DNA of 64,000 bases from positions 361,328-425,327 of the forward strand of contig CACKEY010000001.1 in assembly GCA_902599315.1 (NCBI GenBank), read 5' to 3'. Positions 25,431 to 35,803 of the stretch are shown in pieces. The notes beneath the pieces were generated by a model. It made no database searches. It worked only from the letters and a program-made list of their open reading frames with translations, and was not told the DNA's origin. Origin of the DNA: an uncultured SAR86 cluster bacterium. GTDB taxonomy: Bacteria; Pseudomonadota; Gammaproteobacteria; Magnimaribacterales; D2472. The position numbers were made by a program, and so were the translations under genes. Within the stretch, counting starts at the first letter, position 1. Each line of letters starts with the position of its first letter.

Positions 25431-26025
25431 TCAAGCAAACAATAGTATCAATTTGATCGTAAAACTTAAAACCTTCTTGAAGGGCCCTTTTATAAATTAA
25501 ATAGGGAGCTTGACCGCCTTCATCAGGTTTTTCATAAATATCATGAATAACTAAAGCTCCTTGAGAATGAATTTTTGTATTCCAATTATCATAATCATTC
25601 ATTGCTGAGATCTCAGTATGACTACCATCTATAAAGAGAAGTCCTAATTCTGTTGTCCATGATGGGGCTACTGAATTTGCATTTGCAATAATTGGAATCA
25701 CCCACTTACTTTCATCAAACTTTTCAAGATTTTCTTGCATCAAAGGCACTGTATTAACTCGACCTAATTTAATGTCATAAATATCTGAATCAAAATACTC
25801 CTCACCTAGCTGATGCTCTTCTGACCCGGAATGATGATCAACTGTATATACAAATTGGTTATTAACTGAAGTCCCTGTTGCTATATATAAAGCAGACTTT
25901 GCTCCAAATGTACCTATCTCAAGTGCAGGACCATGGCAGGTAAATTTTTCAGCCCATCCAGTTAAGGCTAAACCCTCATCTTTTGGCATAAAGCCTTTCA
26001 GTTGATCTAATTTTTTAAAATCCAT
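25420..26025 (-). CDS. Class I SAM-dependent methyltransferase (Methyltransf_24 / cephalosporin-hydroxylase-like)
   Basis: A 201-residue protein with the SAM-binding segment GPALEIGTFGAKSALYIA at residues 32-49, YTVDHHSGSEEH, and LLFIDGSHTEISAMNDYDNW near residue 130 with LVIHDIYE, the usual Methyltransf_24 arrangement. It starts one base after the stop of the lipid A acyltransferase-like gene (TAA-A-ATG), so it shares that transcript. It converges on the toroid gene, overlapping it by 11 bases. Its position suggests methylation of an envelope glycan or lipid, but this is inference. Confidence 0.8.
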   Translation of the reverse strand: MDFKKLDQLKGFMPKDEGLALTGWAEKFTCHGPALEIGTFGAKSALYIATGTSVNNQFVYTVDHHSGSEEHQLGEEYFDSDIYDIKLGRVNTVPLMQENLEKFDESKWVIPIIANANSVAPSWTTELGLLFIDGSHTEISAMNDYDNWNTKIHSQGALVIHDIYEKPDEGGQAPYLIYKRALQEGFKFYDQIDTIVCLIKT

Positions 26026-26026
26026 T

Positions 26027-26878
26027 TTATTTGTAAAAGCTTTTTCCTAAGGTAGATTTAAATCTTCTGTGTGCCCAAAGATATTCAGCTGGGTGAAGAA
26101 GAATTTTTTCTTCCATAAAATCATTTATTTTTTGTGATAATCCTTTATTATCGATCCCAAAAGAATTTAATGCCTCTAACTTAAGAACAATTTTGTTTTT
26201 TTCATAATAGGAATTCATAAATAGTAAATTTGATCCAGTAATATCAATAATTTTTTTGGGGGTAGTAATTGTGGCAGTTTCTTGATTAAAGAACTTTAAT
26301 TTTGCGGAATTATCCCATCCATAATCTTGATCTATTGCATACAAGACATTTTTTCCATTTTTAAGCCATTTTATAAATTTTCTTGGATTGTCTTTATCGG
26401 CGGTACCTTTAATGCTTGAAAGTCGACCTTTATTCTGAATTTTATTCATTGATGCTGAGTTATGTGATCTACTAACTCCATATACTTCTGCATTAATAGC
26501 CAAAAGACGGGCATCTAATTCTAGGTGTTGGGAGTGTTTAAAAATTATTAAATTTCCTTTTGTAGAGTTTTCAATGGATAGAAGATCTAGCCCAAAAATT
26601 TCATAGTCAATTGATTTTTTTATTTTTGCATCAGACCAAAACCAAGCTATCCCTGTTTCTATTATTGATTTTCCTAATAACGCAAAATTATTACTTAAAA
26701 TTTTTTTTTGATCATCTGCTGACAGATTTGATAAACAGAGCGAAATATTTGCCTGAGCTATTTTTTTTCGATCCTTTGCGACAATAAGTAGGAATTTGCC
26801 AAGCAACCTTCCCATAGGAGGGTGCCACGAAGTTGGTAGATGACAAAGACCTTGCCATAATGTCATTATTAATCTCAT
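26027..26878 (-). CDS. Lipid A biosynthesis acyltransferase-like protein (LpxL/LpxM family)
   Basis: A 283-residue member of the lysophospholipid/lipid A acyltransferase family. The catalytic H-x4-E appears as KHSQHLELDARLL near residue 116, and the typical C-terminal WAHRRFKS motif is present. A short hydrophobic N-terminus (LCHLPTSWHPPMGRLLGKFLLIVA) matches the membrane-anchoring start of HtrB-type enzymes. These add a secondary acyl chain to Kdo2-lipid IVA at the inner membrane. Which position is acylated cannot be told. It is divergent from waaA, whose product makes its Kdo-bearing substrate. Confidence 0.85.
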   Translation of the reverse strand: MRLIMTLWQGLCHLPTSWHPPMGRLLGKFLLIVAKDRKKIAQANISLCLSNLSADDQKKILSNNFALLGKSIIETGIAWFWSDAKIKKSIDYEIFGLDLLSIENSTKGNLIIFKHSQHLELDARLLAINAEVYGVSRSHNSASMNKIQNKGRLSSIKGTADKDNPRKFIKWLKNGKNVLYAIDQDYGWDNSAKLKFFNQETATITTPKKIIDITGSNLLFMNSYYEKNKIVLKLEALNSFGIDNKGLSQKINDFMEEKILLHPAEYLWAHRRFKSTLGKSFYK

Positions 26879-26941
26879 TAATATTGTGAATCAATAAACT
26901 TAAAGCATGTATTATTACATTAATTTAAAAATACCTTTGAA

Positions 26942-28512
<1,571 letters not shown>

Positions 28513-28518
28513 AAGCAA

Positions 28519-29463
28519 TTGAAGCAAATTAAAAAACCTGTAATATTTCTATTAGGTCCAACCGCAGCAGGTAAAACTGATTGGGCTATCAATTGGCAGA
28601 ATCAATTCAAATTCATAGAAATTATTAGTGTAGACTCAGTAATGGTTTACAAGGAATGTAATATTGGGTCTGCCAAACCATCAGATGAAGTTTTAGAGAA
28701 ATATCCTCACCATTTGATTAATCATGTTTCTGTAGAGCATATTTTTTCAGTTGCAAATTTTTACGATACAGCACTTCAACTCATTAGAAATATTCATCTT
28801 CAAGATAAGATACCGTTGATGGTAGGAGGAAGCATGATGTATTTTAATTTACTTAAAAATGGAATTAGCTTACTTCCCTCTTCAAATAAGAAATTGCGCG
28901 AGAAACTTAAACAAAAAATTGTTAATGACGGAGTGGAAAGTTTATATGAAGATCTGTTAAAGCTTGATCCTAAAGCAGCGGGGCAGATTCAGTCAAAAGA
29001 TTCTCAAAGAATCATTAGGGCGATTGAAATTATTTCTTCAACAGGTAAAAGCATTGATGAAAGTATGAATTATTCAACCCAAAAACCTCTTTCAGAAAAA
29101 TATCATTTAATAGAGTATGGAATTTATCCAAAAGAACGAGGAGAACTCAATCAAAGAATTGAAGAAAGGCAAGATAGTCTGATCGGAGACAAGCTGCTCA
29201 ATGAAATAGAAAGTATCCATCATGCATTCAATATTTCCGATGAACATCCTGCAATGAAAGCCATAAATTATCGACAAGGATTGCAGGTGATAAATGGCCA
29301 AATTAAAAAATCAGAGTTATTTGAAAGATCACTCTATGCTACCCGTCAGTTAGCTAAAAGACAGTGTACTTGGATGAAGAGATGGGAAGACCTCCAATGC
29401 TTTGACCTTGGCGCAATGGATATGGCTTCTGACGAATTAAAAAAGCGCCTTAATTTACTTTAA
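28519..29463 (+). CDS. miaA: tRNA dimethylallyltransferase
   Basis: A 314-residue enzyme that adds a dimethylallyl group to A37 of tRNAs reading UNN codons. It has the P-loop LLGPTAAGKTDWA, the DSVMVYKECNIGSAKP substrate motif with the conserved Asp and Ser/Thr, and the C-terminal QLAKRQCTWMKRW segment. The start is TTG at 28519; no better ATG is present before the P-loop. In E. coli miaA is followed by hfq and hflX before hflK; here both are missing and hflK comes directly, 67 bases on. Confidence 0.94.
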   Translation: MKQIKKPVIFLLGPTAAGKTDWAINWQNQFKFIEIISVDSVMVYKECNIGSAKPSDEVLEKYPHHLINHVSVEHIFSVANFYDTALQLIRNIHLQDKIPLMVGGSMMYFNLLKNGISLLPSSNKKLREKLKQKIVNDGVESLYEDLLKLDPKAAGQIQSKDSQRIIRAIEIISSTGKSIDESMNYSTQKPLSEKYHLIEYGIYPKERGELNQRIEERQDSLIGDKLLNEIESIHHAFNISDEHPAMKAINYRQGLQVINGQIKKSELFERSLYATRQLAKRQCTWMKRWEDLQCFDLGAMDMASDELKKRLNLL

Positions 29464-29530
29464 ATCATTTAATTCTGAGGATTTAACCCCAAATTATCTT
29501 TATAATAAAGATTTATATAAGGGTGAATAA

Positions 29531-30574
29531 GTGAACTGGGATAATCAAAAAAATCAAGACCCATGGGGAAGAAAAAATCAAGATGAGGTTTCATTCGACG
29601 ATTTAGTTAAGAAGTTTTCTGCCATGTTCGGTAAGCAAAGTTCCGGCTCCAACGGTTCTTCAAGTGGTGATGGGGGCGGATTTAATTTGCCAATGAAAAA
29701 AGTCTTCATTTACGGGCTTTTTGGACTTTTAATTATTTACGCAAGCATGTCAATTTATCAGCTTGATTCTCCTGAAAGGGCAGTGGTCTTGAGATTTGGA
29801 GAATATCATGCAGAGACTGGAGAAGGTCTTAATTTTATGTTTGCTGGAATTGATGAGAGATATGTAGAAAATGTCGCATTGACAAGGCGCTATTCACAAA
29901 CAGCTAATATGCTTACAAAAGACGAAAACTTAGTGGATGTTACAATTTCTGTTCAATACAGGATTAAGAATTTGAAAGATTTTGTTCTTAATGTTCGTGA
30001 TCCTGAAAGCAGTCTAAGAGAAGCTACAGAGAGTTCTCTTCGACATGTTGTTGGAGATAATACCCTGGAGGAGACTCTTACAACTGGTCGTGAAAAAATT
30101 GCTCAAGATGTCAATTTTAGGCTCCAAAGTTATTTAGATTTATATGCAACTGGGCTTGTTGTCCAACAGGTAAATATAGAAAAAACAGATCCACCTTCTG
30201 CTGTAAAAGCATCTTTTGATGACGTCGTCGCAGCAAGAGAGGATAAAGAGAAATTGCAAAATGAAGCTGATAGATATGGACTGTCTATTGTTCCAGAAGC
30301 AAGAGGTCAAGCATATGCGAGAGTACAAGCAGCCGAAGCATATAGAGAGGAGGTTGTTGCTAATGCAGAGGGTGAAGCAGTCCGTTTTGATAAATTATTA
30401 GCAGAGTACCAAAAAGCACCTAAAGTAACGCGAGACAGACTTTACCTTGATGCTTTACAGGGTCTTTACAGTAATTCAACTAAGGTTTTAATGGATGTTG
30501 AGGGAGGTAATAACTTGATGTATCTGCCTTTGGATAAAATTCTTGAACAAAATAGATCACAGGAGGAAGACTAA
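29531..30574 (+). CDS. hflK: FtsH protease modulator HflK
   Basis: A 347-residue SPFH/prohibitin protein with a Gly/Ser/Asp-rich cytoplasmic N-terminus (GSNGSSSGDGGGF), one membrane helix at about residues 58-76 and the SPFH domain beginning at YQLDSPERAVVLRFGEY. With HflC it forms the periplasmic cage around the FtsH protease and modulates membrane protein turnover. The start is GTG at 29531 with AAGG a few bases upstream. Its stop overlaps the hflC ATG by one base (TAATG). Confidence 0.95.
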   Translation: MNWDNQKNQDPWGRKNQDEVSFDDLVKKFSAMFGKQSSGSNGSSSGDGGGFNLPMKKVFIYGLFGLLIIYASMSIYQLDSPERAVVLRFGEYHAETGEGLNFMFAGIDERYVENVALTRRYSQTANMLTKDENLVDVTISVQYRIKNLKDFVLNVRDPESSLREATESSLRHVVGDNTLEETLTTGREKIAQDVNFRLQSYLDLYATGLVVQQVNIEKTDPPSAVKASFDDVVAAREDKEKLQNEADRYGLSIVPEARGQAYARVQAAEAYREEVVANAEGEAVRFDKLLAEYQKAPKVTRDRLYLDALQGLYSNSTKVLMDVEGGNNLMYLPLDKILEQNRSQEED

Positions 30575-31443
30575 TGCCTAAAGGAATGAATCTCATAATT
30601 TTAGCAGGGCTTATCCTTGCTTTGATTTTAAATAGTCTTTTTGTAATCGATGAGAAAGAAGATGGAATTGTCTTTCAGTTTGGTGAGGCTATAAGATCAG
30701 ATCTACCAACTGGTTTAAATTTTAAGTTACCTATTATACAAAATGTAAAAAAGTATGACTCTCGACTTCAGACATTAGATGAAGAGCCTAATAGAATTTT
30801 AACAGTTGAAAGTAAGTATTTAATTGTTGATTCCTTTGTTAAATATCGAATCACTAACGTCAGAACTTTTTATGATGCAACCAGTGGAAGTTTTATCAAT
30901 TTAAATAATTTATTAGGACAAAGAACTGCATTTGAATTAAAAAATCAATTTGGTCGAAGAACAGTAACAGAACTTGTCTCAGGTGAGAGAGACCAGCTAA
31001 TGAGTGACATGCGGGAGAACCTAGGTAATTCTGTTTCTGACCTAGGTATAGAGATTATTGATTTCAGAGTTAAAAGAATTGATCTTCCTCCTGAACTTAG
31101 TAATTCTGTATACGAAAGAATGCGTTCAGAAAGAAATAGATTAGCTGAAGAGTTAAGAGCCGAAGGAAATGAACTTTCAAATGAAATTCGCTCCACTGCA
31201 GACAAAGAAAAAGTTATTATTCTAGCTGAAGCATATAAAACGGCAGAGCAAATAAGAGGTGACGGTGATGCAAGAGCGGCTGCGATTTATGCCGAATCTT
31301 TCTCAAAAGATCCTGAATTTTACGAATTTACCCGAAGCATGAGAGCTTATGATGCTACTTTTAATAACAAATCTGACGTCTTATTAATCGATCCAAAGTC
31401 AGATTTCTTTAAATATCTCAATAAATCTAAAGGCGATAATTAA
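30574..31443 (+). CDS. hflC: FtsH protease modulator HflC
   Basis: A 289-residue partner of HflK. It has an N-terminal membrane anchor (residues 5-24) followed by the SPFH domain (FVIDEKEDGIVFQFGEAIR), the conserved IDFRVKRIDLPPELSNSVYERM helix and the C-terminal region YEFTRSMRAYDATF with the usual terminal SDFFKYL. It is coupled to hflK and is followed 6 bases later by purA. Confidence 0.95.
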   Translation: MPKGMNLIILAGLILALILNSLFVIDEKEDGIVFQFGEAIRSDLPTGLNFKLPIIQNVKKYDSRLQTLDEEPNRILTVESKYLIVDSFVKYRITNVRTFYDATSGSFINLNNLLGQRTAFELKNQFGRRTVTELVSGERDQLMSDMRENLGNSVSDLGIEIIDFRVKRIDLPPELSNSVYERMRSERNRLAEELRAEGNELSNEIRSTADKEKVIILAEAYKTAEQIRGDGDARAAAIYAESFSKDPEFYEFTRSMRAYDATFNNKSDVLLIDPKSDFFKYLNKSKGDN

Positions 31444-31449
31444 TAAATT

Positions 31450-32673
31450 ATGAGCAATAACACCCTAATCTTGGGATTACAGTGGGGTGATGAAGGCAAA
31501 GGCAAGATTGTAGACGCTCTCGCAGAAACTGCAGAAGCAGTTTGCCGTTTTCAAGGCGGTCATAATGCAGGCCATACTTTAAAGGTTGATGGCGTCCAAA
31601 AAGTTCTACACTTGGTACCATCTGGAATTCTCCATCCTTCTGTCCATTGTGTCCTAGGCAATGGTATCGTTTTATCTCTTTCAGCCCTCGCAAAAGAAAT
31701 AAAAGAATTGCAAGAGAGTGAAATTAATTTTAAGGACCGTTTTTATGTTAGTGAAGATTGCGCATTAATCCTTCCTACTCATATAGCAATTGACAAAGTT
31801 CGAGATAAATCTGAAGGCATTGGCACAACTGGTAGAGGAATTGGTCCGGCATATGAGGACAAGATCGCAAGGCGAGCAGTGCGTTTTGGAGATCTTAAAG
31901 ATCCTCAAAAACTAGAAGTTAAATTGTCAAAATTAGTCAATTATCATAATCAAATTTTAGAGAACTTATATGGAGCTCAACCTATCAAGTATGAGGATGT
32001 CTTGGAGGAGTTAACTGGAAACATAGATTTATACAATAAATATAATTGCAAAACCCAAGATCTTTTAAAGCTATGGATAAAACAGGGAAAGAAGATCCTT
32101 TTTGAAGGTGCTCAGGGTTCGATGTTAGATATTGATCATGGATCTTACCCATATGTCACTTCTTCCAGCACAACTGCAGGTGGTCTATCCTCAGGTTTGG
32201 GAGTTGGTCCGCGATATCTCGATTCAATTATTGGAATTACTAAGGCATACACCACTCGAGTTGGCGAAGGCCCCTTTGCCACTGAGTTATTTGATTCCAA
32301 TGCAGAGCAGTTAGCAAAAGTTGGTCATGAATTTGGTGCAACAACTGGTCGACCAAGGAGATGTGGATGGCTAGATCTGAAAGCTTTAGAAACCATAGTT
32401 TTCATTAATTCTGTTTCAAATCTTTGCCTAACAAAATTAGACGTATTAGATAGCTTTGAAGAAATTAAAGTCTGTATTGATTATGATGACACTCAACAGC
32501 CAATCTATAAAACTTTTTCTGGCTGGAAGCAGGACACATCTAAGGCCAGATCTTTTGAAGATTTACCTAAAGCGGCTCAGGACTATATACTATTTATTGA
32601 AGAGACTTTGGAATGTAAAATTGGCATAGTTTCAGTAGGACCTTCCCGAGATCAAACAATTTACAGAGACTAG
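31450..32673 (+). CDS. purA: Adenylosuccinate synthetase
   Basis: A 407-residue enzyme that joins IMP and aspartate with GTP in AMP synthesis. The N-terminal GTP-binding signature LGLQWGDEGKGKIVDALAE is intact, followed by FQGGHNAGHTL, the GTTGRGIGPAYEDKIARR motif near residue 120, FEGAQGSMLDIDHGSYPYVT near 218 and TTGRPRRCGWLDL near 295. At 407 residues it is slightly shorter than E. coli PurA, but all catalytic blocks are there. The hflKC-purA order is conserved in gammaproteobacteria. Confidence 0.96.
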   Translation: MSNNTLILGLQWGDEGKGKIVDALAETAEAVCRFQGGHNAGHTLKVDGVQKVLHLVPSGILHPSVHCVLGNGIVLSLSALAKEIKELQESEINFKDRFYVSEDCALILPTHIAIDKVRDKSEGIGTTGRGIGPAYEDKIARRAVRFGDLKDPQKLEVKLSKLVNYHNQILENLYGAQPIKYEDVLEELTGNIDLYNKYNCKTQDLLKLWIKQGKKILFEGAQGSMLDIDHGSYPYVTSSSTTAGGLSSGLGVGPRYLDSIIGITKAYTTRVGEGPFATELFDSNAEQLAKVGHEFGATTGRPRRCGWLDLKALETIVFINSVSNLCLTKLDVLDSFEEIKVCIDYDDTQQPIYKTFSGWKQDTSKARSFEDLPKAAQDYILFIEETLECKIGIVSVGPSRDQTIYRD

Positions 32674-32694
32674 ATTTATCAATTCTGGAGAGAT

Positions 32695-34926
32695 ATGAAA
32701 AAACTAATAATCTCAATAATTATGCTATTTATTTTTTGCGCAGCAATTTTTTTTGGGGGCGCTGTTTTAAAACTCTTTGGTACTCTTGATGGCCCTGGAG
32801 TAATTGAAGGAAAAGTTCTTCCACCAAAAGCTGTCGAAGATAGAGCTTCCAGGATCAATGTTGTTAAAGCGGAATTAGATGTTTTGGATGAAAAGCAAAT
32901 TCTCTTTGGTGATTTGCATGTACATACTACTTATTCAACAGACGCTTTTATGTGGTCTTTACCATTTATGAATGGAAAAGGAGCCTCTCCATTAGCTGAT
33001 GCATGTGATTATGCAAGATTTTGTTCAGCTTTAGATTTTTGGTCTATCAATGACCATGCTGAAGCTAGCACTCCAAGAAAATGGTTGGACACCAAACAAA
33101 GCATTCAACAATGTAATAATTTATCAGAAGGAACAGATGATCTAGTAAGTTTCTTAGGATGGGAGTGGACTCAGGTTGATCCAAATCCAGAAAATCATTA
33201 TGGGCATAAAAATGTTATTTTTTTAGAAACCGATGACTCTTTGGTACCCCCTAGAGCTATTGGCTCAGGAGGGGTTGCTCCATTGGTAATGAGACTAGGT
33301 CTACCTTGGACTATGTCTGCCTTGCCAGCAACATTAGATTTAAAAAACCGAGACAGATTTTTTGCATTCGACAAATTTTTTGATGAAATTCAGGCAACAC
33401 CCATTTGTCCTCAAGGAGTTAATACAAGGGACCTGCCTCTTGATTGTTATGAAGAGGCTACCAATCCAAATATTTTATTTGATAAATTGAAAGAATGGGA
33501 TTCCCCGTATATGGTCATTCCGCATGGGACAACTTGGGGATTTTATACGCCCCCAACTTCAGACTGGAAAAAACAATTACAAGACTATAATGATGGCGAA
33601 TCTCAATTTTTATTTGAGATATATTCGGGCCATGGTAACTCTGAAGAATACAGAACCTGGAATGATGCAGATGTAGATATAAATGTTGACCTTTTTTGTC
33701 CTGAGGAATCCAAAGATTTTTTACCAACCTGCCAACAAGCAGGAAACATTATGGCTCAGAGATGTGAAATTTCTGGTATGGATGATCAAACCTGCAAATA
33801 TCTTGTTGATCAAACAAAATTATTTGCTGCTCAGATGGGCCCTACTGGATATGCCGCAGTTAATGAGACTCATCCGGATGATTTTTTAAATGCTGGGCAA
33901 TGCAATGATTGTTTTTTACCTTCTTTTAATTACAGGCCACTCGGCTCTGCTCAATATGTCTTAGCATTGAGTGATTTTACTGACAAAGATAATCCGCAAC
34001 GTTTTAAGTTTGGATTTATTGGTTCAAGCGATAATCATGGTGCTCGACCTGGGACTGGATATAAAGAGATTGATAGACTCTTTAATACTGAAGCCAATGG
34101 TTTTAATGATCCATTGTATGAAAAAATGAGTGATTTGAGACGTCCTAAAGGTGAACTAGAGCCCTCTTATGTAGACCTAGATAATAATAATTTAACCAGT
34201 ATCATGGACTTGAATATAGCTACAGATGCAGAAAGACAAAGTGCATATTTTATGTCTGGAGGACTAGTGGCCGCTCATTCAACATCTAGGAATAGAAAAT
34301 CTATTTGGGATGCTTTAGAGAGAAAAGAAGTTTACGCAACTTCTGGACCAAGAATTCTTCTTTGGTTTGATGCAGAGACTCGATCTCAATCCTTATCAAT
34401 GGGATCAGAAGTTGATAGCAATCAATCACCAGTATTTACTGTTAAAGCAGCAGGCTCACTGAAGCAGAAACCTGGTTGTCCTGATTACAGCAATAATGGG
34501 TTAACCAAAGAGCGACTTGAAAGGATATGTAATTCTGAATGTTACAACCCTAGCAATGAAAGACGACTTATTACACGCATTGAGGTTGTTAAAATTTTAC
34601 CTCAGCAATATGAAAATGAACCAGTCGAGGGACTTGTGGACGATGTTTGGAAGACATTCCCTTGTAATAGCACTAGCTGTCAGATCTCGTTTGAGGATGA
34701 GCAATTTTCAATTGGCCAAAGAGATGCAGTTTATTATGTTAGGGCTATTGAGGAGCCTGCTCTTAAGCTTTCGGCCGACCCATTAGGATGTGAGTTTGAC
34801 GAAAATGGAAAATGTATAAAAACTGAAATCTGTAGAGTAGGAGTTCATGAGAATAGGGGAGATTGTCTTGCACCAGCTGAGAATAGAGCTTGGTCTAGTC
34901 CAATTTATGTAAACTATTCATCATAA
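32695..34926 (+). CDS. DUF3604 domain-containing exported/membrane-anchored protein
   Basis: A 743-residue protein with an N-terminal hydrophobic helix (residues 3-26) that is either a signal peptide or an anchor. The rest matches DUF3604, a PHP-like metallohydrolase family: LFGDLHVHTTYSTDAFMW near residue 75, DFWSINDHAE near 120, EIYSGHGNSEEYR near 313 and FGFIGSSDNHGARPGTGYKE near 442, with His and Asp ligands in the expected places. Numerous Cys residues suggest disulphides in the periplasm. The family is common in marine bacteria, often annotated from the DUF alone; its reaction is unknown. Stop lies 6 bases from that of nusB, convergent. Confidence 0.85.
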   Translation: MKKLIISIIMLFIFCAAIFFGGAVLKLFGTLDGPGVIEGKVLPPKAVEDRASRINVVKAELDVLDEKQILFGDLHVHTTYSTDAFMWSLPFMNGKGASPLADACDYARFCSALDFWSINDHAEASTPRKWLDTKQSIQQCNNLSEGTDDLVSFLGWEWTQVDPNPENHYGHKNVIFLETDDSLVPPRAIGSGGVAPLVMRLGLPWTMSALPATLDLKNRDRFFAFDKFFDEIQATPICPQGVNTRDLPLDCYEEATNPNILFDKLKEWDSPYMVIPHGTTWGFYTPPTSDWKKQLQDYNDGESQFLFEIYSGHGNSEEYRTWNDADVDINVDLFCPEESKDFLPTCQQAGNIMAQRCEISGMDDQTCKYLVDQTKLFAAQMGPTGYAAVNETHPDDFLNAGQCNDCFLPSFNYRPLGSAQYVLALSDFTDKDNPQRFKFGFIGSSDNHGARPGTGYKEIDRLFNTEANGFNDPLYEKMSDLRRPKGELEPSYVDLDNNNLTSIMDLNIATDAERQSAYFMSGGLVAAHSTSRNRKSIWDALERKEVYATSGPRILLWFDAETRSQSLSMGSEVDSNQSPVFTVKAAGSLKQKPGCPDYSNNGLTKERLERICNSECYNPSNERRLITRIEVVKILPQQYENEPVEGLVDDVWKTFPCNSTSCQISFEDEQFSIGQRDAVYYVRAIEEPALKLSADPLGCEFDENGKCIKTEICRVGVHENRGDCLAPAENRAWSSPIYVNYSS

Positions 34927-34932
34927 ATTAAT

Positions 34933-35352
34933 TTATTTTGCCTTCTTTAGCCACTCATCAAGTTTTGCATTCACAAATTTGTAAGAATTAGGATTTGAAA
35001 ATTTCTTTGCTAACCGGATACACTCATCGATTACAATTGGGTGGTCTAATTCATTGGCACGAATCTCAACAATTCCAAGCCAAATAATTGCCTCATCAAT
35101 TTTTTCAATATTTTCGCCATTTGTCTTTTTCGCGCTTCTAGTAATGCTCTTCAAATCGTCGGAATGTTCAAAAATATTCTCCAATCTTTTTTTAAAGTAA
35201 TTAAAGCTAATTTTTTTTGGAGTGTTTTCTTTTAAGAATTGATCTATTAAAGAATTCAAGTTTGATTCTTGAAATATGAACTGGTAGATAGCTTGAACTA
35301 GGCATTCACGTGTTTTGAGCTCTTGCTTATATTTACCAAGATTTTTAGACAT
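34933..35352 (-). CDS. nusB: Transcription antitermination factor NusB
   Basis: A 139-residue all-helical protein that binds boxA RNA with NusE in rRNA and lambda antitermination. It has the typical start KTRECLVQAIYQFIFQ and the C-terminal WLGIVEIRANELDHPIVIDECIRLAKKFSNPNSYKFVNAKLD region, read as VEIRANEL, VIDECIRLAKKF and FVNAKLD. It is the last gene of the nrdR-ribD-ribBA-ribH-nusB run; in many gammaproteobacteria thiL and pgpA would follow, but here they are 12 kb away. Confidence 0.92.
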   Translation of the reverse strand: MSKNLGKYKQELKTRECLVQAIYQFIFQESNLNSLIDQFLKENTPKKISFNYFKKRLENIFEHSDDLKSITRSAKKTNGENIEKIDEAIIWLGIVEIRANELDHPIVIDECIRLAKKFSNPNSYKFVNAKLDEWLKKAK

Positions 35353-35356
35353 AGTC

Positions 35357-35803
35357 TTAATCTAACATTTCAACCAATGATTGAGCGATCTCTCTACCTT
35401 TATTCAATTTTGAAGAACTGACTCGATCTTCAGCTTGTTGTAGATTTTCTGTAGCAATAAGCCCAAAGGCTACTGGTTTTTTGGTATCAATACTTATTTG
35501 CATCAAACCTTGAGCAACTGATTCAGATATCAGTTCATAATGAGTTGTTTCTCCTCTAATAACCACTCCGAATGCAATCACGCCATCAGCATGAGCTAAT
35601 TCTTTTTGAGCTGCATGAACTAATTCCCAAGCTCCAGGAACATAAACTATTTTCAGGTTAGTTAAACCCAATGCTTCCAGATGTACGGTCGCTGATTTGA
35701 CTAGCTCTTGGACAAGTTCAGCATTCCATTTAGCAGCTATTAAAGAAATTTTTTTATTAACATTTAATTTATCTGTTGAAAATGTAAAACCTTCTTTGCT
35801 CAT
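35357..35803 (-). CDS. ribH: 6,7-dimethyl-8-ribityllumazine synthase
   Basis: A 148-residue lumazine synthase that condenses the ribitylamino-uracil with dihydroxybutanone phosphate. It has SLIAAKWNAELVQELV, the PGAWELVHAAQKEL helix and the catalytic His in GVVIRGETTHYELISESVA. Its ATG overlaps the ribBA stop (ATGA). The following RibH family segment MQISIDTKKPVAFGLI is present and the length is standard. Confidence 0.94.
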   Translation of the reverse strand: MSKEGFTFSTDKLNVNKKISLIAAKWNAELVQELVKSATVHLEALGLTNLKIVYVPGAWELVHAAQKELAHADGVIAFGVVIRGETTHYELISESVAQGLMQISIDTKKPVAFGLIATENLQQAEDRVSSSKLNKGREIAQSLVEMLD

